This document shows, piece after piece, positions 1-13,360 of a stretch of 64,000 nucleotides of DNA; the first letter of the stretch is position 1, and every line of letters starts with the position of its first letter. Made by a program: the position numbers and the translations under genes. The stretch comes from Magnolia sinica. Lineage: Eukaryota > Streptophyta > Magnoliopsida > Magnoliales > Magnoliaceae. The DNA lies in NCBI RefSeq assembly GCF_029962835.1, contig NC_080581.1:22272001-22336000 (forward strand). Direction: 5' to 3'. The notes under the pieces were generated by a model. That model ran no database searches. It was given only the letters and a program-made list of their open reading frames with translations, and was not told the DNA's origin.

Positions 1-229
1 TCTGCTTCGTGATGCCGATGTCGGTTTTGATGTGATTCTCAGGTATGGGTGGCTTACAGTATGGCGCCGTCTTAGGACGTGCCGCGAGGAAGGTTACGTT
101 TCACATTCCAGGCTTGCCAGTGTTCCAGTTCGTCGCCGAGCCCAGAGAAGAGCCATTATCTAGTTTCTTAGCCTCGATCATTAAGGATTCTGTGGCAGAG
201 AGTATTGAGCAGCTGCCAGTTGTTTGTGA

Positions 230-1590
230 GTACCCGGATGTGTTTCAGGAGATACCGGGTTTACCGTCGTGTCGGCAGGTGGAGTTCCAGATTGATTTGG
301 TGCCCAGTACTGCGCCCATCTCGAAGGCCCCCTACCGGATGGCACCATTGGAGTTGAGAGAACTGCAGAAGCAGTTGGATGAGCTTCGGGAGTTAGGTTT
401 CATTCGTCCTAGTAGTTCACCTTGGGGAGCCCCGGTATTGTTTGTGAAGAAGAAGGATGGTTCGTTGAGACTCTGTGTAGATTATCGTGAGCTCAATAGA
501 GTCACCATCAAGAACCGATACCCGCTTCCCCGTATTGATGAATTGTTCGATCAGTTGCAGGGTGCACAGTATTTTTCTAAGATAGACTTGCGTTCTGGTT
601 ACCATCAGATTTGGGTCCGAGAGGAGGACATTCGGAAGACGGCTTTTCGGACACGCTATGGTCACTTTGAATTCTTGGTCATGTCGTTTGGATTGACCAA
701 TGCACCCGCTATATTCATGCAGCTAATGAATGAGGTTTTTCGGCCGTTCCTCGATCAGTTCGTGGTGGTATTCATTGATGATATTCTTGTATATTCGAGG
801 ACCCGAGAGGACCATGCTGAGCACCTACAGATTGTGCTTGAGACCCTCCGTGCCCACCAGCTATATGCGAAGCTGGAGAAGTGTGAGTTTTGGCAGGAGG
901 AGATGAAGTTCCTCGGTCACGTGGTGACGAGGGAGGGTGTCGCTGTGGACCCCTCGAAGGTTGATGCAGTGCGTCGGTGGGGCCAGCCCACGAACGCGTT
1001 CGAGATTCGCAGCTTCCTTGGTCTAGCAGGATATTACCGACGGTTTATCGAGAGTTTCTCCCGTATTGCAGCACCGTTGACCCGGTTGACGCGGAAGGGC
1101 GTCGAGTTCGTCTGGAGTGACGCTTGTGAGAAGGCATTTACAGAGTTGAAGGATCGCCTCACGTCCGCTCCTGTTCTCACACTTCCTGATGGGAGTGAGG
1201 GTTTCGTTATTTTCACTGATGCCTCCAGAGTTGGTTTTGGTGCTGTACTGATGCAGCACGGGAAGCCAGTGGCGTATGCCTCACGCCAGCTCAAGATCCA
1301 TGAGCTGAACTACCCCACTCATGATTTGGAGCTCGCAGCAGTCATCTTCGCACTGAAGGTGTGGAGGCATTATCTATATGGGGTCAGGTTCGAGCTCTTT
1401 ACGGATCATAAGAGCTTGAAGTATCTATTTTCGCAGTCCGAGTTGAACCTGCGACAGAGGCGATGGATGGAGTTGCTGAAAGATTATGATTTTGACCTTC
1501 AGTACCACCCGGGCAAGGCAAATGTGGTGGCGGACGCGCTCAGCCGTCAGCCACGAGGCCTGGTGGCACAGATGATGGTGCGTGAGTGGC
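230..1590 (+). pseudogene. Chromovirus pol fossil: reverse transcriptase and RNase H
   Basis: The translation shows the Gypsy RT core: [20 protein letters not shown], then [12 protein letters not shown], then the catalytic FIDDILVYS (the YxDD-equivalent FIDD), followed by the thumb and [12 protein letters not shown]. Next comes an RNase H domain with [15 protein letters not shown], the central ELAAVIFAL and [11 protein letters not shown], ending in the usual DALSR. In the living family these activities copy the genomic RNA into cDNA and degrade the template RNA. The domain order and spacing match the family. It is part of a fossil element and does not stand alone as a host gene. Confidence 0.9.
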
Positions 1591-1789
1591 AGATGCTCGA
1601 GGATGTATCAGAGTTTAACTTTGAGTTCGATCTGTAGTCTTCCATTGTTCAGCTTTCGAGCCTGTCGATTCAACCCTCTTTGGTGGCTAGGGTGATCGAG
1701 GCTCAGCAGACGGATGAGTCACTTCAGGAGTATCGAGCAGAAGTCGAATCCGTGGAGCAGTCAGACTGGCAGATTGGTTCTGATGGTGG

Positions 1790-3110
1790 ATTACGCTTCA
1801 AAGGCCGGTTGTGTGTCCCAGATGTGCCAGAGTTGCATCATGATTTAATGACCGAGGCACACCGATCGAGACTTACTATCCACCTGGGCTCCACGAAGAT
1901 GTATCGTGATATGAGGAGGCAGTACTTCTAGCAGGGGATGAAGCGCCAGATTGTGAGTTTTGTGGCCAAGTGTGACACATGCCAACGTGTCAAGGCCGAT
2001 CATCAGAGACCCCCTGGTCCCTTGCAGTCGTTGAGCGTTCCAGAGTGGAAGTGGGAGCATGTATCGATGGACTTCATCGCAGGTTTGCCGAGGACTCAGC
2101 GCGGTCACGATACCATCTGGGTTATCGTCGATCGTCTGACGAAGTCGGCTCATTTCATTCCAGTACGTGCTTCCTAGTCTATGGACCGGTTAGCGAGGAT
2201 ATTCATTGAGGAGATAGTGAGACTGCACGGCATCCCAGTTTCAATCGTTTTAGACCGAGACTCCAGGTTTACGTCTCAGTTTTGGAGGAGTTTTCAACAG
2301 GCATTGGGGGTCACTTTGCATCTCAGCACCGCTTATCATCCGCAGACAGATGGACAGACCGAAAGGGTCAACCAGATCCTTGAGGATATGCTCAGGGCTT
2401 GTGTGATCGACTTTGCGGGGAGTTGGGATGAGCACATGCACCTCGCCGAGTTCGCGTACAACAACAGCTATCAGGCGACTATCGGCATGGCTCCTTTTGA
2501 GGCACTTTATGGCAGACCATGTAGATCTCCTAGTTGTTGGACCGAGGTTGGAGAGCGTCGTCTCTTAGGTCCCGAGCTTGTGCAGTAGACGTCAGAGGTT
2601 ATTGATATTATCAGGCAGAGGATGCGCATAGCTCAGAGCCGGCAGAAGAGTTTTGCTGATCGCCGGCGTCGACCCCTCGAGTTCGCAGTCGGGGACATGG
2701 TGTATCTCAAGGTCTTGCCTATCAAAGGCGTGGTTTGCTTTGGTGTGAAGGGCAAGCTCGCCCCGAGATTCATTGGACCTTTTGAGATTACCGAACGCAT
2801 AGGCGCTGTGGCCTATAGGCTTGCCTTACCTGTTGAGTTGTCTGCAATCCACGACGTGTTCCAAATTTCTATGTTGCGAAAGTGTGGGTCGGACACTATT
2901 CCTGTGATTGATTGGCAGCCACTTGAGGTCCGTGAGGATGCTTCTTATATTGAGCAGCCGATTCATATTCTTGATCGGAAGGAGCAAGTCCTCAGGACCA
3001 AGGTCATTCCCTTAGTAAAGGTGCAATGGGGTCATCATTCTGAGGCCGAGGCGTCTTGGGAACGTGAGGCCGAGATTAGAGAGCGTTATCCCCATTTGTT
3101 TGATGACTGA
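1790..3110 (+). pseudogene. Chromovirus integrase with chromodomain-like tail, fossil
   Basis: The HHCC zinc-binding module is visible (ending CDTCQRVKADHQ), then the DDE core (MDFIAGLPRTQRG, VDRLTKSAHFIPV, STAYHPQTDGQTERVNQ), then the GPFEI/FQISMLRK segment typical of Gypsy integrase C-termini. The last part (VIPLVKVQWG, SWEREAEIRERYPHLF) matches the divergent chromodomain of Tekay/Del elements, which in the family steers integration towards marked chromatin. The region is interrupted several times. Confidence 0.85.
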
Positions 3111-3214
3111 TTGTTTGTATTGCCTTCTCTTGAGATTGATAATTGATATATGTATGATGATGTTATGCATTTTGCTGTTCCGGTTTTGTCAATTTCGAGG
3201 ATGAAATTTTTTTG

Positions 3215-3228
3215 TTGGTGGGGAGGGT
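3215..3228 (+). other. Polypurine tract of the chromovirus
   Basis: A G-rich run (GGTGGGGAGGG) lies directly before the TGTGAGACCC LTR start and after an AATTTCGAGGATGAAATTTT stretch. This arrangement is common just before chromovirus 3' LTRs and marks the plus-strand primer site. Confidence 0.75.
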
Positions 3229-6200
3229 TGTGAGACCCAACCCGAGTTCACTTGTGTGCATGTGAGTGTGTGAGTATGCATTTTGTTCTTTTTGGTCCCG
3301 CGGTCCTACCGGTTAAATTTCGGCAACCCGCGACCTTTGGGTAGCGTTTGCAGTCATCCTTGAGTCTGGTCACTTTGACCCGACTCCGATCGGCCCGAGA
3401 CCTATGCTATCTCGTTCGTATCGTCGTTGCGATTCCAACGACGCATCTTGTGCATTCATCCGATTTATAGATCAAAAGTTGTGAGCATTTCATCATGTGG
3501 CCCACTTTTTGTACAAAAGCATATGGACCACTCTCATGCACAAGTTCCCATGCACACCACTCACACACACTATAATTTCCATGGAATAAATACTACCCAT
3601 CCTAAACACTACCCACACCTAACCTACCCTACCAAGCATTGTTTGTATCACCATAGGTCATGATTTCTTTCTCTAACCAAGGAGAGAGAGTAATGATGAC
3701 TCTCCTACAACCTTCGCTTCCTCTCTCTCCTCCTTCATTCTCTCATTTTCCTCTTCCATGGTGGAATTTTCAGCCCTCCCTCTCCTAATTTCCAGCAACT
3801 TCCCCTTCCTTTCTTCCTCCATTTAGCCACCTTGATGTGTTGAATGTCCCACCACCCATCCATGTAGGGTCCTTAGGGGATCGATCATAATTGCCCCCTT
3901 TTTATTTAATTAGAATACATTAGGTGGATTTTTGGGCCAGATACCCCAGGCCCATAGGGCTGCCTACACATGGGACATCCCTGCCTTAGGCTACTGTTGG
4001 GCTTGCATTCTAACAGTCTGGCCCATTTCATATATGTATTGTATATCCTCTCTCATCTGGTGGGGCCCATAGTGATGTGTGTGAGCCATCCAGAATTAAT
4101 TATACTAAGAAATACTTCTAATGTTGAACTCCAACCAACCCAGAAATTTGGGTGGGCTGGAATTTGGCATTGAGCCCAATAACTGTTGCCTATAGATGTT
4201 CTTTGGGGCAATATGACCCACTAGATTTGAGGAGGATTTATGTCAGTATCTTATCATCTTATTTTTATTTTTTTGGGCTTAATTAGTGTATGATTAAAGG
4301 CCCATCCCAAATAGGATTCTTATTGGGCTAGTCTCTTAGTTAAGTATGGGCCTTATAGCCTTGGTTGGGCTGGAACTTTTGATAGGCCCATTGAACCCTT
4401 GGGTCCTATATTTACCATGTCATTGTGATGGGCCTTATGGGCCAAATACTCAAGTAGTTGGGCCCTTGTTTGCCCACTATAATAAATCCATACTTGGGCC
4501 GAGATGTGAGGCCCAACTTACATGTGTTAAAAATTTAAGAATTTCCCATATGTTGGGATAATGGGCTGCCCATTAGGCCCACCACAATGAATGAACCTAT
4601 GACCCTCATGGTTAGGCCCTAACCTTGCTTAAGGGCCCACCAGGTTGCCTTTGTTTTTTGGCTTAGTCTATGGCCCACTAGGCCATGGGTTGATTGTGCC
4701 TTGGACCTCTCTTTGCATATGTAGTAGACTACCTTTTGGGACCCAGTTAAGGTTGGATGTCCTCCTTGGTGGCCCTAAGGTAGGCCCATAGAGGCCCTTA
4801 TAGGTGGTTAAAGGCCCACCTTAGGCCTGGCTAGGACTGTTCCTCCTTAGGATTTTGACTCTCTTAGTTTGTGGGTCATCCCAAAGTACTGGGCTCCCAC
4901 TAGAGGACTTCTCTTCTTCTTAGAATACCTGTCGATGTGCCTAGATCTTGACCCTCCTTGGGACAGACGATTTCATATTCCTCAGGTAGCACACTTACAT
5001 CGTTGCGACCCATATGCATCATCTGTATGAATTGATTGCATTGTATAGTGGTCATTTAGGGATGGAGTTTCTCCCCTTTTTCACATTGAGTGCCTGAAAC
5101 TTGTGCATGATCTGTGTGTGCGACTCATGCATTGGCATCGCATTTCATGAGGATACCGCCCTTGCTTCATCAGGGCCTTGCCTCCATAGGGACATTTGTG
5201 GATGGCCGCATGTGTGGACACCGAAAATATTACTTGAGCATACTGGGTGCGTAGGATGCCCATGGGTGAGATTCCCAAAACTTCCATGGTACCAAGGATC
5301 TGCTCCAACGCCGTGACCGGGTGGAATACATGAGCGCACGAGGGCCTTATACCATTAGGCCGCGACTCCCACTGTCGTGTAGTCGGCTGGATAGGGGTGT
5401 GGCCTTACCTGCCTGATGTGAGGAGGCATTGCTAGGCTGAGTCTGACCAGCTCGTAAATGGGTCCGCTACCTTCAGGCCTTGTTGGTGATTGGTTGTCCA
5501 CAGGCGGGTAGTGAGGTCTCTTACGCTCGTTTGACTGTGCGGGGTCTGCAGAGCGGCAGTCATTCAGCAGTGTAATGGACCCCGGTGATTTCCTTATGAT
5601 TGAAAATGTACTTAACTTATGGTTTGGATATGAGCACTGACATTACTTACATCGCATTAGCATTGGCTGTACAAGCCCCCTTTCATACATTGCCTTGGTA
5701 TGGCACCCATTACTTATTGCATCGCATTCATGGTAAGCCTTGGTAAGACTAGTGATATGTTCATTGATTATGCTTCTCTCCTTATACCTCCTACTATTCT
5801 TCTGTGCACCATTGTCACACACTTACACCACCCTCTAAGCTTCTATAAGCTTATGCACGATTGATACGTGCAGGAGACTCTAGATAGGCGCCGTAGCAAC
5901 AGAGCGTGGAGTAGAGTTGAGCAGTGAGGACTCCAGTGTTGCTGATTTCTCTCTCTTTTCCTTTTATTCTCATGTATGTCCTTTTGGACCTTTTGGATGA
6001 TTGTAAAAGTTTAAATTTTTAGTGGATTTTGTGATGTGTGCCTTTGTTATTCTCAGATGTACTTGCTGTGTCTTGGGTATGCTCGCATTGGAAGTGATTA
6101 TATTGTTATGAAAATCCTCCTTGTAGGATCCCAGGATCGAAACCTACCTCAGGAGCCGAGAATGGGGTACTACGGAGGCTGTTGCGGCCAGAACCGGCCA

Positions 6201-6243
6201 TCGGGTTCCTTGTGAGTTCGGTTACCGAGTCTGGGGCGTGACA
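3229..6243 (+). repeat. 3' LTR of the chromovirus
   Basis: The LTR begins TGTGAGACCC and ends GGGCGTGACA (TG...CA). It aligns closely by eye with the solo LTR at 15870-20634 over both its left part (to about 3830) and its right part (from about 3830 on) but is about 1.75 kb shorter. It contains no coding sequence; short open frames inside are chance. Much of it is rich in GGCCCA words. Confidence 0.88.
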
Positions 6244-7305
6244 CCATGCCGAGGAGATAAGGCAAAAAATAGGATTTACCAATCCCACAACCAATCTAAG
6301 AGAATTGTGAAAGTTAGGGAGGATTCCATCATCCAACCATGCTCAAGGGGTGATGGTGAACAACGGGATTTTCTAAATTCACAATCTCTATACATGAAAA
6401 GAACATACTCAAAGCTATTGCAAATATATTGTAATTTAAGTCACAACAAACTACTAAAAACTAAAAGTATTCCTTATAATTAAACTAGAATTAAAGAGAG
6501 TTCAACATAAATATGAATCAAAGTAATAGAAACATCTCATCACGCTACAAGCTTCACCCTTAACCCTAGCTAAGAAGTTTAGCCAACCTTAGACATGATT
6601 GAACTAAAATCTCTTTAAAAAAAGTATAAAAACAACTAAGGAAAATGAAGAAAAACTCTTGGCGACGGCTTCTCCACGCTTTTACTCCACTCTCCAAACT
6701 CTAAAAAATGCCTAAGAACATCCTAGGGACCCATATTTATAGTTTTTCAACTTAAATATTCGGACCAAGTTAGAAAAATCTAGAAACCGCCTCAAATTTA
6801 TGCAATCCGTGCAACATCTACGTAACCCTCGACTGGTCGAGGACAACCTTCAACTGGTCGAGGGTCACCTTTGACTGGTCGAGGGTCACCTTCGACTGGT
6901 CGAGGATGACAAGATTTTTGAGGATTTTATTGCTGGAATTCAAGTCGAGGAACCTTCAACTAATCAAGCAAGGGCCTTCGACTGGTCAAGCAAGGGCTTA
7001 TACTAGTTGAAGGATGTAGATTTTTAGGGTTCTTTTTTTTCACTTCAAGCCTTCAATGCTTTTCATTCCTCACTTGGTTTTCTTGGATCTTTGGTATGTG
7101 CATTCTTCATTCTTGGTCTCATAAGATCCATTTTTGTCTTTGGTGATTCTTGAACATTAAATCCATGCTTTTAACATTCTTTTCAATCCAAGCCCTTAAA
7201 TTCACCTTGCAACACAAACATGATTGAAATAGATCATTAAGCATTATCATGTTCATAAAACCAAGTAGTAATTGGGGTCCAATATGCAATATTTAACCCT
7301 CAACA
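6244..7305 (-). repeat. Athila 3' LTR, right part
   Basis: It aligns with the LTR at 42733-44138 from the CCATGCC word onward. On the minus strand it starts TGTTGAGGGTTAAATATTGC at 7305. It holds a palindrome array (6826-7016) and a TATA box (minus strand CTATAAATA, 6734-6742). The remaining part of the LTR is cut off by the chromovirus insertion at 6243/6244. Confidence 0.85.
6734..7016 (-). promoter_or_regulatory. Athila LTR palindrome array plus TATA box
   Basis: About six degenerate copies of CGACTGGTCGAGG-like palindromes occupy 6826-7016. Reading on the minus strand, a TATA box CTATAAATA follows about 85 bp downstream at 6742-6734. This is the expected U3 promoter of the LTR. The same layout recurs in the 5' LTR (array 43698-43846, TATA-like 43611-43618) and, decayed, in the solo copy (TATA 46589-46597). 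Confidence 0.6.
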
Positions 7306-8700
7306 CAATCCCCAACCAACATTTGGCTAGTCCTGAGCAAAGTATGCGAAAAATGAACTTTAATGTGCAATGTTCAAACCTTTATCAGAAAATAATCTTT
7401 TGTGTAATTAAGTATGAATGAGTAGACTCAAGATAAGAAAGTCAAATTTTGAAAACGTAGAACCGAATCACATAAGCAATCAATCAAATAAGTTTTTTAT
7501 CCATTAGGTCAGAGCATAGTTCGCATATCAAGTTTTTCAACGTGCTCAGTAAAAATACCATCTTTTCATAATGTTAGCCATGCTTATCACTTCAAGATTA
7601 GTTAAAAACTCAAGTACTAATTCTGAACTTATCCTCTTTTCCTTCTTTTTCTAGTTTTTTATTTTATATCGATGGTCATTTGTATTCATTTAGTCTTTTC
7701 ATCTTTTCTCTTTTCTTTCAGATTTTTCATTTCTTTTTTCAGACTTTTTTAATTTTTTCACCATACATGACCCTTTTTATCGATCTCCTATTTTTTTAAC
7801 TGGTTCTTTTCTTCTTTTAAGGTGGATAAAATTCTCCAGACTTGGTTCTCAATATCTTTCAATGATCATTATACTAACAATTAGAAGATCTAATATGATT
7901 CACAGAAAATAATTTGAACATGTCTTGTGATTTAAATTAACATAATATTCAAACGTCCTCTTAATAAATTAAATGTAAGAACCATAAGTGATCGGCTACT
8001 TAGTTGATCAAACTCCAACAATTCAAAATTTAATTTTTATCTTATCATCATACTCAAAATAGTCTTAAATGCACAACTTATCACTTTCCAAACAGATAAA
8101 CATTGAAAATTTTTGAAAATTTTCACAAATTTTGCTCAAAACCCGAGAAAACGCTAATTAGTTTACCCAATCTCCCATCCCCATCCTAAAATCTACATTG
8201 TCCTCAATGTAAAAGAAATAAACATGATTTATGAAAGAGACTGAAAGATAAGTGATGGAAAGATAGTACCTGATGAAGACATTTTGAGGCTTTGTCCAAA
8301 GGATCTCAGCGTGAAGGTGGGTTAACACAAGAATTAAATAGACGAAAAGCAAATTATCATAAACAGCGGAAGTAAACTATCCTACAACGGCAGAAACCAA
8401 ACTATCCTAGTCGTAAATTTTATGAAAGCAATAAACCTATCTATACCTCCATCAGACTAGGAGGTCAATCCTGGTAAACAAGATCAATCAAAGGTATGGA
8501 CATGTCCTCTAAATCAAATTTCTCAACAAATGGCTTTAATCGATGTCCATTTAGTTTGAATTCATTGCTATTGTTCAGATTCTTTCTCTCAACAGCCCTA
8601 TGAGGATAAACATTGGTAATAGTGAAGGGGCAAGTCCAATGAGATCAGAGTTTGTCCGGAAAGAGATGTAACCGAGAATTATACAAGAGGACTTTCTGAC
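7306..8700 (-). other. Athila 3' untranslated region with polypurine tracts
   Basis: No envelope-like or other gene can be recognised here. Directly next to the LTR the minus strand reads TTGGTTGGGGATTG, the polypurine tract. A second purine-rich block (minus strand GGATGGGGATGGGAGATT near 8160-8190, just after a GAGGACAATGTAGATTTTAG-like motif) resembles the internal tract seen after integrase in several plant Gypsy lineages. The open frame near 8158-8352 overlaps this and has no family match that I know. Confidence 0.55.
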
Positions 8701-9542
8701 CTGGTATGAATGATTTTCAAAGAATGTGTTGGTCATGAAACACCTCCATCCTGTCCTTGTAAATTCTCGAATTCTCATATGCCTCATTCCAGATTTCTTC
8801 GAGTTCATTCAACTGAAGTTTGCGTAGCGAGCTAGCATTGTTCAGATTGAAAATTAAATTTTTAATCACCCAGTAGGCTCTATGTTCTAACTCCACAGGC
8901 AAGTGGCAAGCCTTCCCATAGACAAGTCTAAAGGGAGACATTTCAATAGGGGTCTTAAATGCGGTACAGTAAACCCATAAGGCATCGATCAATCAGATTG
9001 ACCAATCCTTACGGTCAGAGTTAGCCATCTTTTGTAAGATGTGTTTAATTTACCTATTGGAAATCCCTGCTTGTTTACTTATTTGTGGGTGATATGGAGT
9101 GCTCACCTTGTGAGAGAAGTCATATTTTTTTATTAAGTTCGTGAATGGCCTATTACAAAAATGTGAGCCCCCATCACTAATGATGGCTCGAGGTGTTCCG
9201 AACCGGGAAAGGATGTTCTCTTTTAAGAATTTAATGACTGTTTGATGGTCATTGTTCTGGCACAGGATCGCTTCGACCCACTTACTGACATAGTCTACTG
9301 CTAGCAAAATGTATAAATTCTTGAAAGATTAAGGGAATGGTCCCATGAAATCGATGCCCCAGTAATCAAATGCTTCTATGATAAGAATGGGGTTCAGAGG
9401 CATCATATTTCAATGGGACAATACTCTCAACTTCTGACAATGCTCACAAGCTTTGTAAAACTCATAAGTGTCCCTGAACATAGTGGGCCAATAAAAGCCA
9501 AACTGTAGAATCTTGGTCGTGGTCTTTTTAGCAGAAAAGTGA
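8700..9542 (-). pseudogene. Athila integrase fossil, core and C-terminal part
   Basis: Minus-strand translation shows the DDE integrase core: DYVSKWVEAI, FGTPRAIISDGGSHFCN, VSTPYHPQ, then the conserved [39 protein letters not shown] and [17 protein letters not shown] segments that mark Athila/Tat-type integrase. The N-terminal zinc-binding module starts near 9540 and continues on the other side of the solo LTR at 9548-15240. Broken at several points. Confidence 0.85.
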
Positions 9543-10439
9543 CCACCTGTAACACCCTGTACTTTCAGTACTCAGGTGTCACTACGTAGATCTAAATTAG
9601 CTTACATGTATGTGGCAACACACGTAACTTACCTTACACGTCACCGTCCAGCGACTCTCAATCTATCCATTTTAACCCTTTGATTTTGGACTATGACAAC
9701 CCACAACACCATCATAAGATTTGAGATAAATCTGTCCATTTAACTATCACAACATGATTAAGTTCACCATGGACTTAAATAAATGAAAATTCTATTTTTA
9801 GAATCTTGATCGTGATGATATTTCAGAATACACCTATTTAGTGCAATTAAATCAGATAAAATAAATTTAGGGATTAAAATCACATGATCCACCGTTCATC
9901 GAGCTATCACATCTTGTTAGATGTTCCACCCTTGAAAACATGAATCATATCAGCTGATTTCATATTCAACCTCGGGATCACACCTAAATGCTCTTTAGGA
10001 CCCTTAGGGTTATTAGTAATTACATATGAGTCAATCCAACCGATGGATTGATTGGATCGGCAAGATGTCAAAAAGTAGCAATTAGACACTCATGTGATGT
10101 GGCCTATGCAACAGCTAAAGTAAGCTGAGGAGTGGATACTTGAATTATAGCAGTTGATCAACCATAAGGATAGATTTGTTTAAGAATAAGCCTTACAAGT
10201 GTAACATAAAATAATAGTAATTTATATCATTAAAGATGTCAAAATTGTGACACTTAATATTATAAATCCATAAATAAGTGGTCTCAATCATCTGAACAAT
10301 TTTCAAGACCATTGAAGTTCAGGTCGAAATCAATCCGACCGCTGGATCAAGGTGAATCAGCAAATACAACTTAAACTAAATAGGATGGATCACTTGAGCT
10401 ACAGATCTACCTCATCACTCATCTCAGGATCCACTGAGA

Positions 10440-11240
10440 TGAGAAGAATAAGAGGGAGGGAGTGAATTTGGAAAATACATTATGATGGGCCCCGCAAATT
10501 TTAAAACTGATCATTGGATTGTCCGTGGCCATCAACCAAACACAAGGACCCATGATAGGAGTTAATCACATCCTAAACAAAAGAATGAATCATCATGCTT
10601 CCTCTAAACTAGGTGGGGAGCCCTAAGGATCACTAATGAACAATGGTGGACATAATCCGACAGTTGAATGGACGGGTATCACCATATGGAATGCAAATCA
10701 TCAAATAAGGCCCACCTAAGACTTAGATATGCTTGATCTCTAGTCAGGGGACCCATTTAATCCCATAGAGCATCATGGATGGAGTGGGTTTCCCATAAGC
10801 ATCATGATGGATGCCACATTAGTGCACGTGTGTAGCAAGGGTAGTGCACCTGCGGTACACTGGATAACACTGCACGGTCAAACCAAATCTGACCAAGATT
10901 TTCGAAAAAGGAAACCTCCTTCTTTTCTTTTTATTTCTACCAACGTCCATTTCAAACAGACTATCTTCATTTATGTTGATTTGTGGCCCACCATCACGAC
11001 CCAGGGCCATGATCTGATCCGTCCATCTGACTCAGGCAGTGGGCTCGACCAAGACCAAACTGCTACATTAAGTTTTTCGGTACATGTGGACACACGATCC
11101 TTAGTGCAATAGGGTCCTACAAAACACAACATTTTTGAAAATGGAAACCTGTCTTCACTGCCCGCATGGCAATCCACATGAGAGGAGGGATTCTTCATCC
11201 TGACCGTCCATCCTAGAGTGATCCTAGCCCTTCAAAGCTA
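10440..11240. repeat. GGGCCCACC-type repeats inside the 5.7-kb LTR
   Basis: Words such as GATGGGCCCCGC, GGCCCACCTAAG, GACCGTCCATCC and GGCCCACCATC follow one another. They are typical of the interspersed repeat that fills 56-64 kb. Open frames on both strands at 10804-11198 overlap each other and show no known domain. Confidence 0.5.
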
Positions 11241-11257
11241 GATTTTTAGAAAAGAAA

Positions 11258-12300
11258 AAGAATGAGAGAGAGAGAGAGAGAACAACCGTAGCCTTCAAGC
11301 TCGAACCCACCAAGCTAACTTCACTCAACCTCTAAAAAACCACGTTTGCAAGCTCTCTAGAGCTTAACCAAACCATACACAAGGGCCAGATTGAAGGGAA
11401 ACACCACCGTCTGGAAGATGCCAATGAAGCTCCATCTTCTTCCTCGTTGAGTAGCAACCGTCGTGTGGGCTATGTGACCACTGAATGTCCATCAGGTGGG
11501 GATCCCAAAAATAGTTCAATCACGAACGACCATCCTAGAGCTGGTTTGGGGTTGTTATGGAGAAAACTGCATCATGACAGTGAGTGTTGGGTTGCCGGAC
11601 CAAGGTACCTCGCTGGATGACTCGATCGGGTCACGGTCCGAGCTGGGCTAGGTTTGTGACATGATGGGGTTCCAGCAAAAGCCCAGAGGAAGAGAATAGA
11701 GAAGCAGAAAATGAGAAGAAGTAGAGAAAGAAAGAGAGAAGTAGATAGTGAGGAAGCGATCTGCACCAAGACATTGATAGAGTCGTGGGCCCAGTCAGAC
11801 CGGGTCTGGTGAGTGTGGGTGCAAGTCTGGTGAATCCCAGACCTTCTGAAAGACCAAGGAGAGAGATAGGAAGAGAAGAAAGAAAGAAAAGAGAAGGAAG
11901 AAAGAGAGGGAGAAGAATCAGGAAGAAGGTAGGTAGGTAGTTACATCAACTCGAACCAAGCTAGCCCGACTCGCTGACGGGTTCAGCTCACTGGAGCGAG
12001 TTCGGTCTGAGCTAGGGATGGGTCTGGTCAAATCCAGACATTTTTTTGGTCGAGAGAAAGAGAGAAGAGAAAAATGTAAGAAAAAGAAAGAGAAAGAAAA
12101 GAAGAAGAGAAGAAAAGGAGGACGCTTGCTATCGGGTCTCACTGACTTGCTGCTGAAAATGGGACCCACTGACGTGACTCAGTCACCATCCCTAGATATC
12201 CGATGGTGTGGCTGGACCTGCAGCAGATGGGAAGAAGAAAAGAGAGAGAGAGAGAGAGGGAGAGAGAGAGAGAGAGGAAGAGAGAGAAGAGGAGAGAGTT
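11258..12300. repeat. GA/AG-rich low-complexity tracts
   Basis: Purine-rich stretches at 11258-11282, 11690-11760, 11850-11930, 12045-12125 and a dense (GA)n run at 12240-12298. Apparent open frames here encode only Arg/Glu/Lys or Ser/Leu runs and reflect base composition. Confidence 0.8.
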
Positions 12301-12539
12301 CTCCATGCATGATTGAGTTGACTCAACCGAGTCGACTCAGTTTGGGTGTAACTAAGGCTGGCATCATTGATGTAGCAACACCTAAAAATCTCTATTGGAG
12401 ACCAGCGTGTCGGTAAATCTAACTCTACCACTTTGAGAATTTTATTAGACTATCAATTTGCAACTAGATTCTTAATAATGCGAGTTAGCTTATGTATACT
12501 AACTTCCAACTCTCGCACGATAGAGTTTCAAATTTTAAG

Positions 12540-13324
12540 TTATCATTATTATTAATTTCATTATATTATTAATGTGATTGCTGATGGTGATATTGGCCAA
12601 TGCCATTAATGTTTCTATACTTATAACAATTATTGTTTGGAATTATTATTATTATTAAGGTTAATTTCGTTGTTATTATTATTATCATTGCATGATTATT
12701 ATCATTATTATTAGATGTTATTAAATTATTAATTATGATTTTACTAGTTAAGCTTCGTACTATAATTAACGTACAATTATTAATTATTTCATTAGTTATC
12801 ATTAAGAATTGATGATACAAGTGAGACATCAAAATCTAAAATTGAAGTCTAGGATTGGATTATAGGGTGAAGATAAAGACCTAAGTAATCCAAACCCTAG
12901 GTTAAGACCGTAACCATGATCATTGTGATTACCAAGCATGATTGACCATTGGCCGGTTCTTCATACTAATATTAGATATTATAAACAAACCTATGATTAT
13001 TAGACATTTATATTTTATTTACTATCCTTAAGCATTATCATGAATAGGTTCAGTATTGATAGCTATTATTATCATCACTAGAAAATACTATCACTTTCAT
13101 CATAGGATTAGTATAAGTATTGTTAATATGAATATTATTATTAGTCATCATCATATTATTGTTAGTAAATATTCTATTTCTATGACCTCTATTATTTAAT
13201 AGATTATTAGTCATTATAAGAACATTAGATATTGTTAGTATATTTAAATATCAACTTGTGAATGATCATTATTAATATTGATGGATTAATACTCCTATTA
13301 TGAATATTATTTGATCCATTGTAC

Positions 13325-13357
<33 letters not shown>

Positions 13358-13360
13358 TTA
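12540..13360. repeat. ATT/AAT trinucleotide-rich tract
   Basis: Degenerate ATT/TTA repeats dominate 12540-12800, and a clean (AAT)n microsatellite lies at 13325-13357. No coding signal. Likely an expanded microsatellite region inside the LTR. Confidence 0.8.

Larger units (their letters stand above)
1..6243 (+). mobile_element. Tekay/Del-type chromovirus (Ty3/Gypsy), 3' part, broken
   Basis: This is the 3' half of a Gypsy retrotransposon; the 5' LTR, gag and protease lie left of the window. Seen in order: reverse transcriptase, RNase H, integrase, a C-terminal chromodomain-like tail, a polypurine tract and a 3' LTR beginning TGTGAGACCC and ending GGGCGTGACA. The order RT-RNaseH-IN with a chromodomain tail and a very long LTR is what is known of the Tekay/Del clade. 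The coding part looks broken, with about four interruptions. The element ends inside an Athila LTR at 6243/6244, where the bases CCATG (6244-6248) should be the right TSD copy; the left copy is outside the window. A solo LTR of the same family lies at 15870-20634, and the 3' LTR here is shorter than that copy. Confidence 0.88.

Noticed and set aside
3427-5339. Several open frames of 60-80 codons on both strands inside the 3' LTR
   Set aside because: They recur in the solo LTR of the same family, have no domain and follow the GGCCCA-rich composition; chance frames in an LTR.
12018-12431. Open frames of up to 132 codons in the GA-rich region
   Set aside because: Arg/Glu/Lys or Ser/Leu runs produced by the (GA)n tract, present on both strands.
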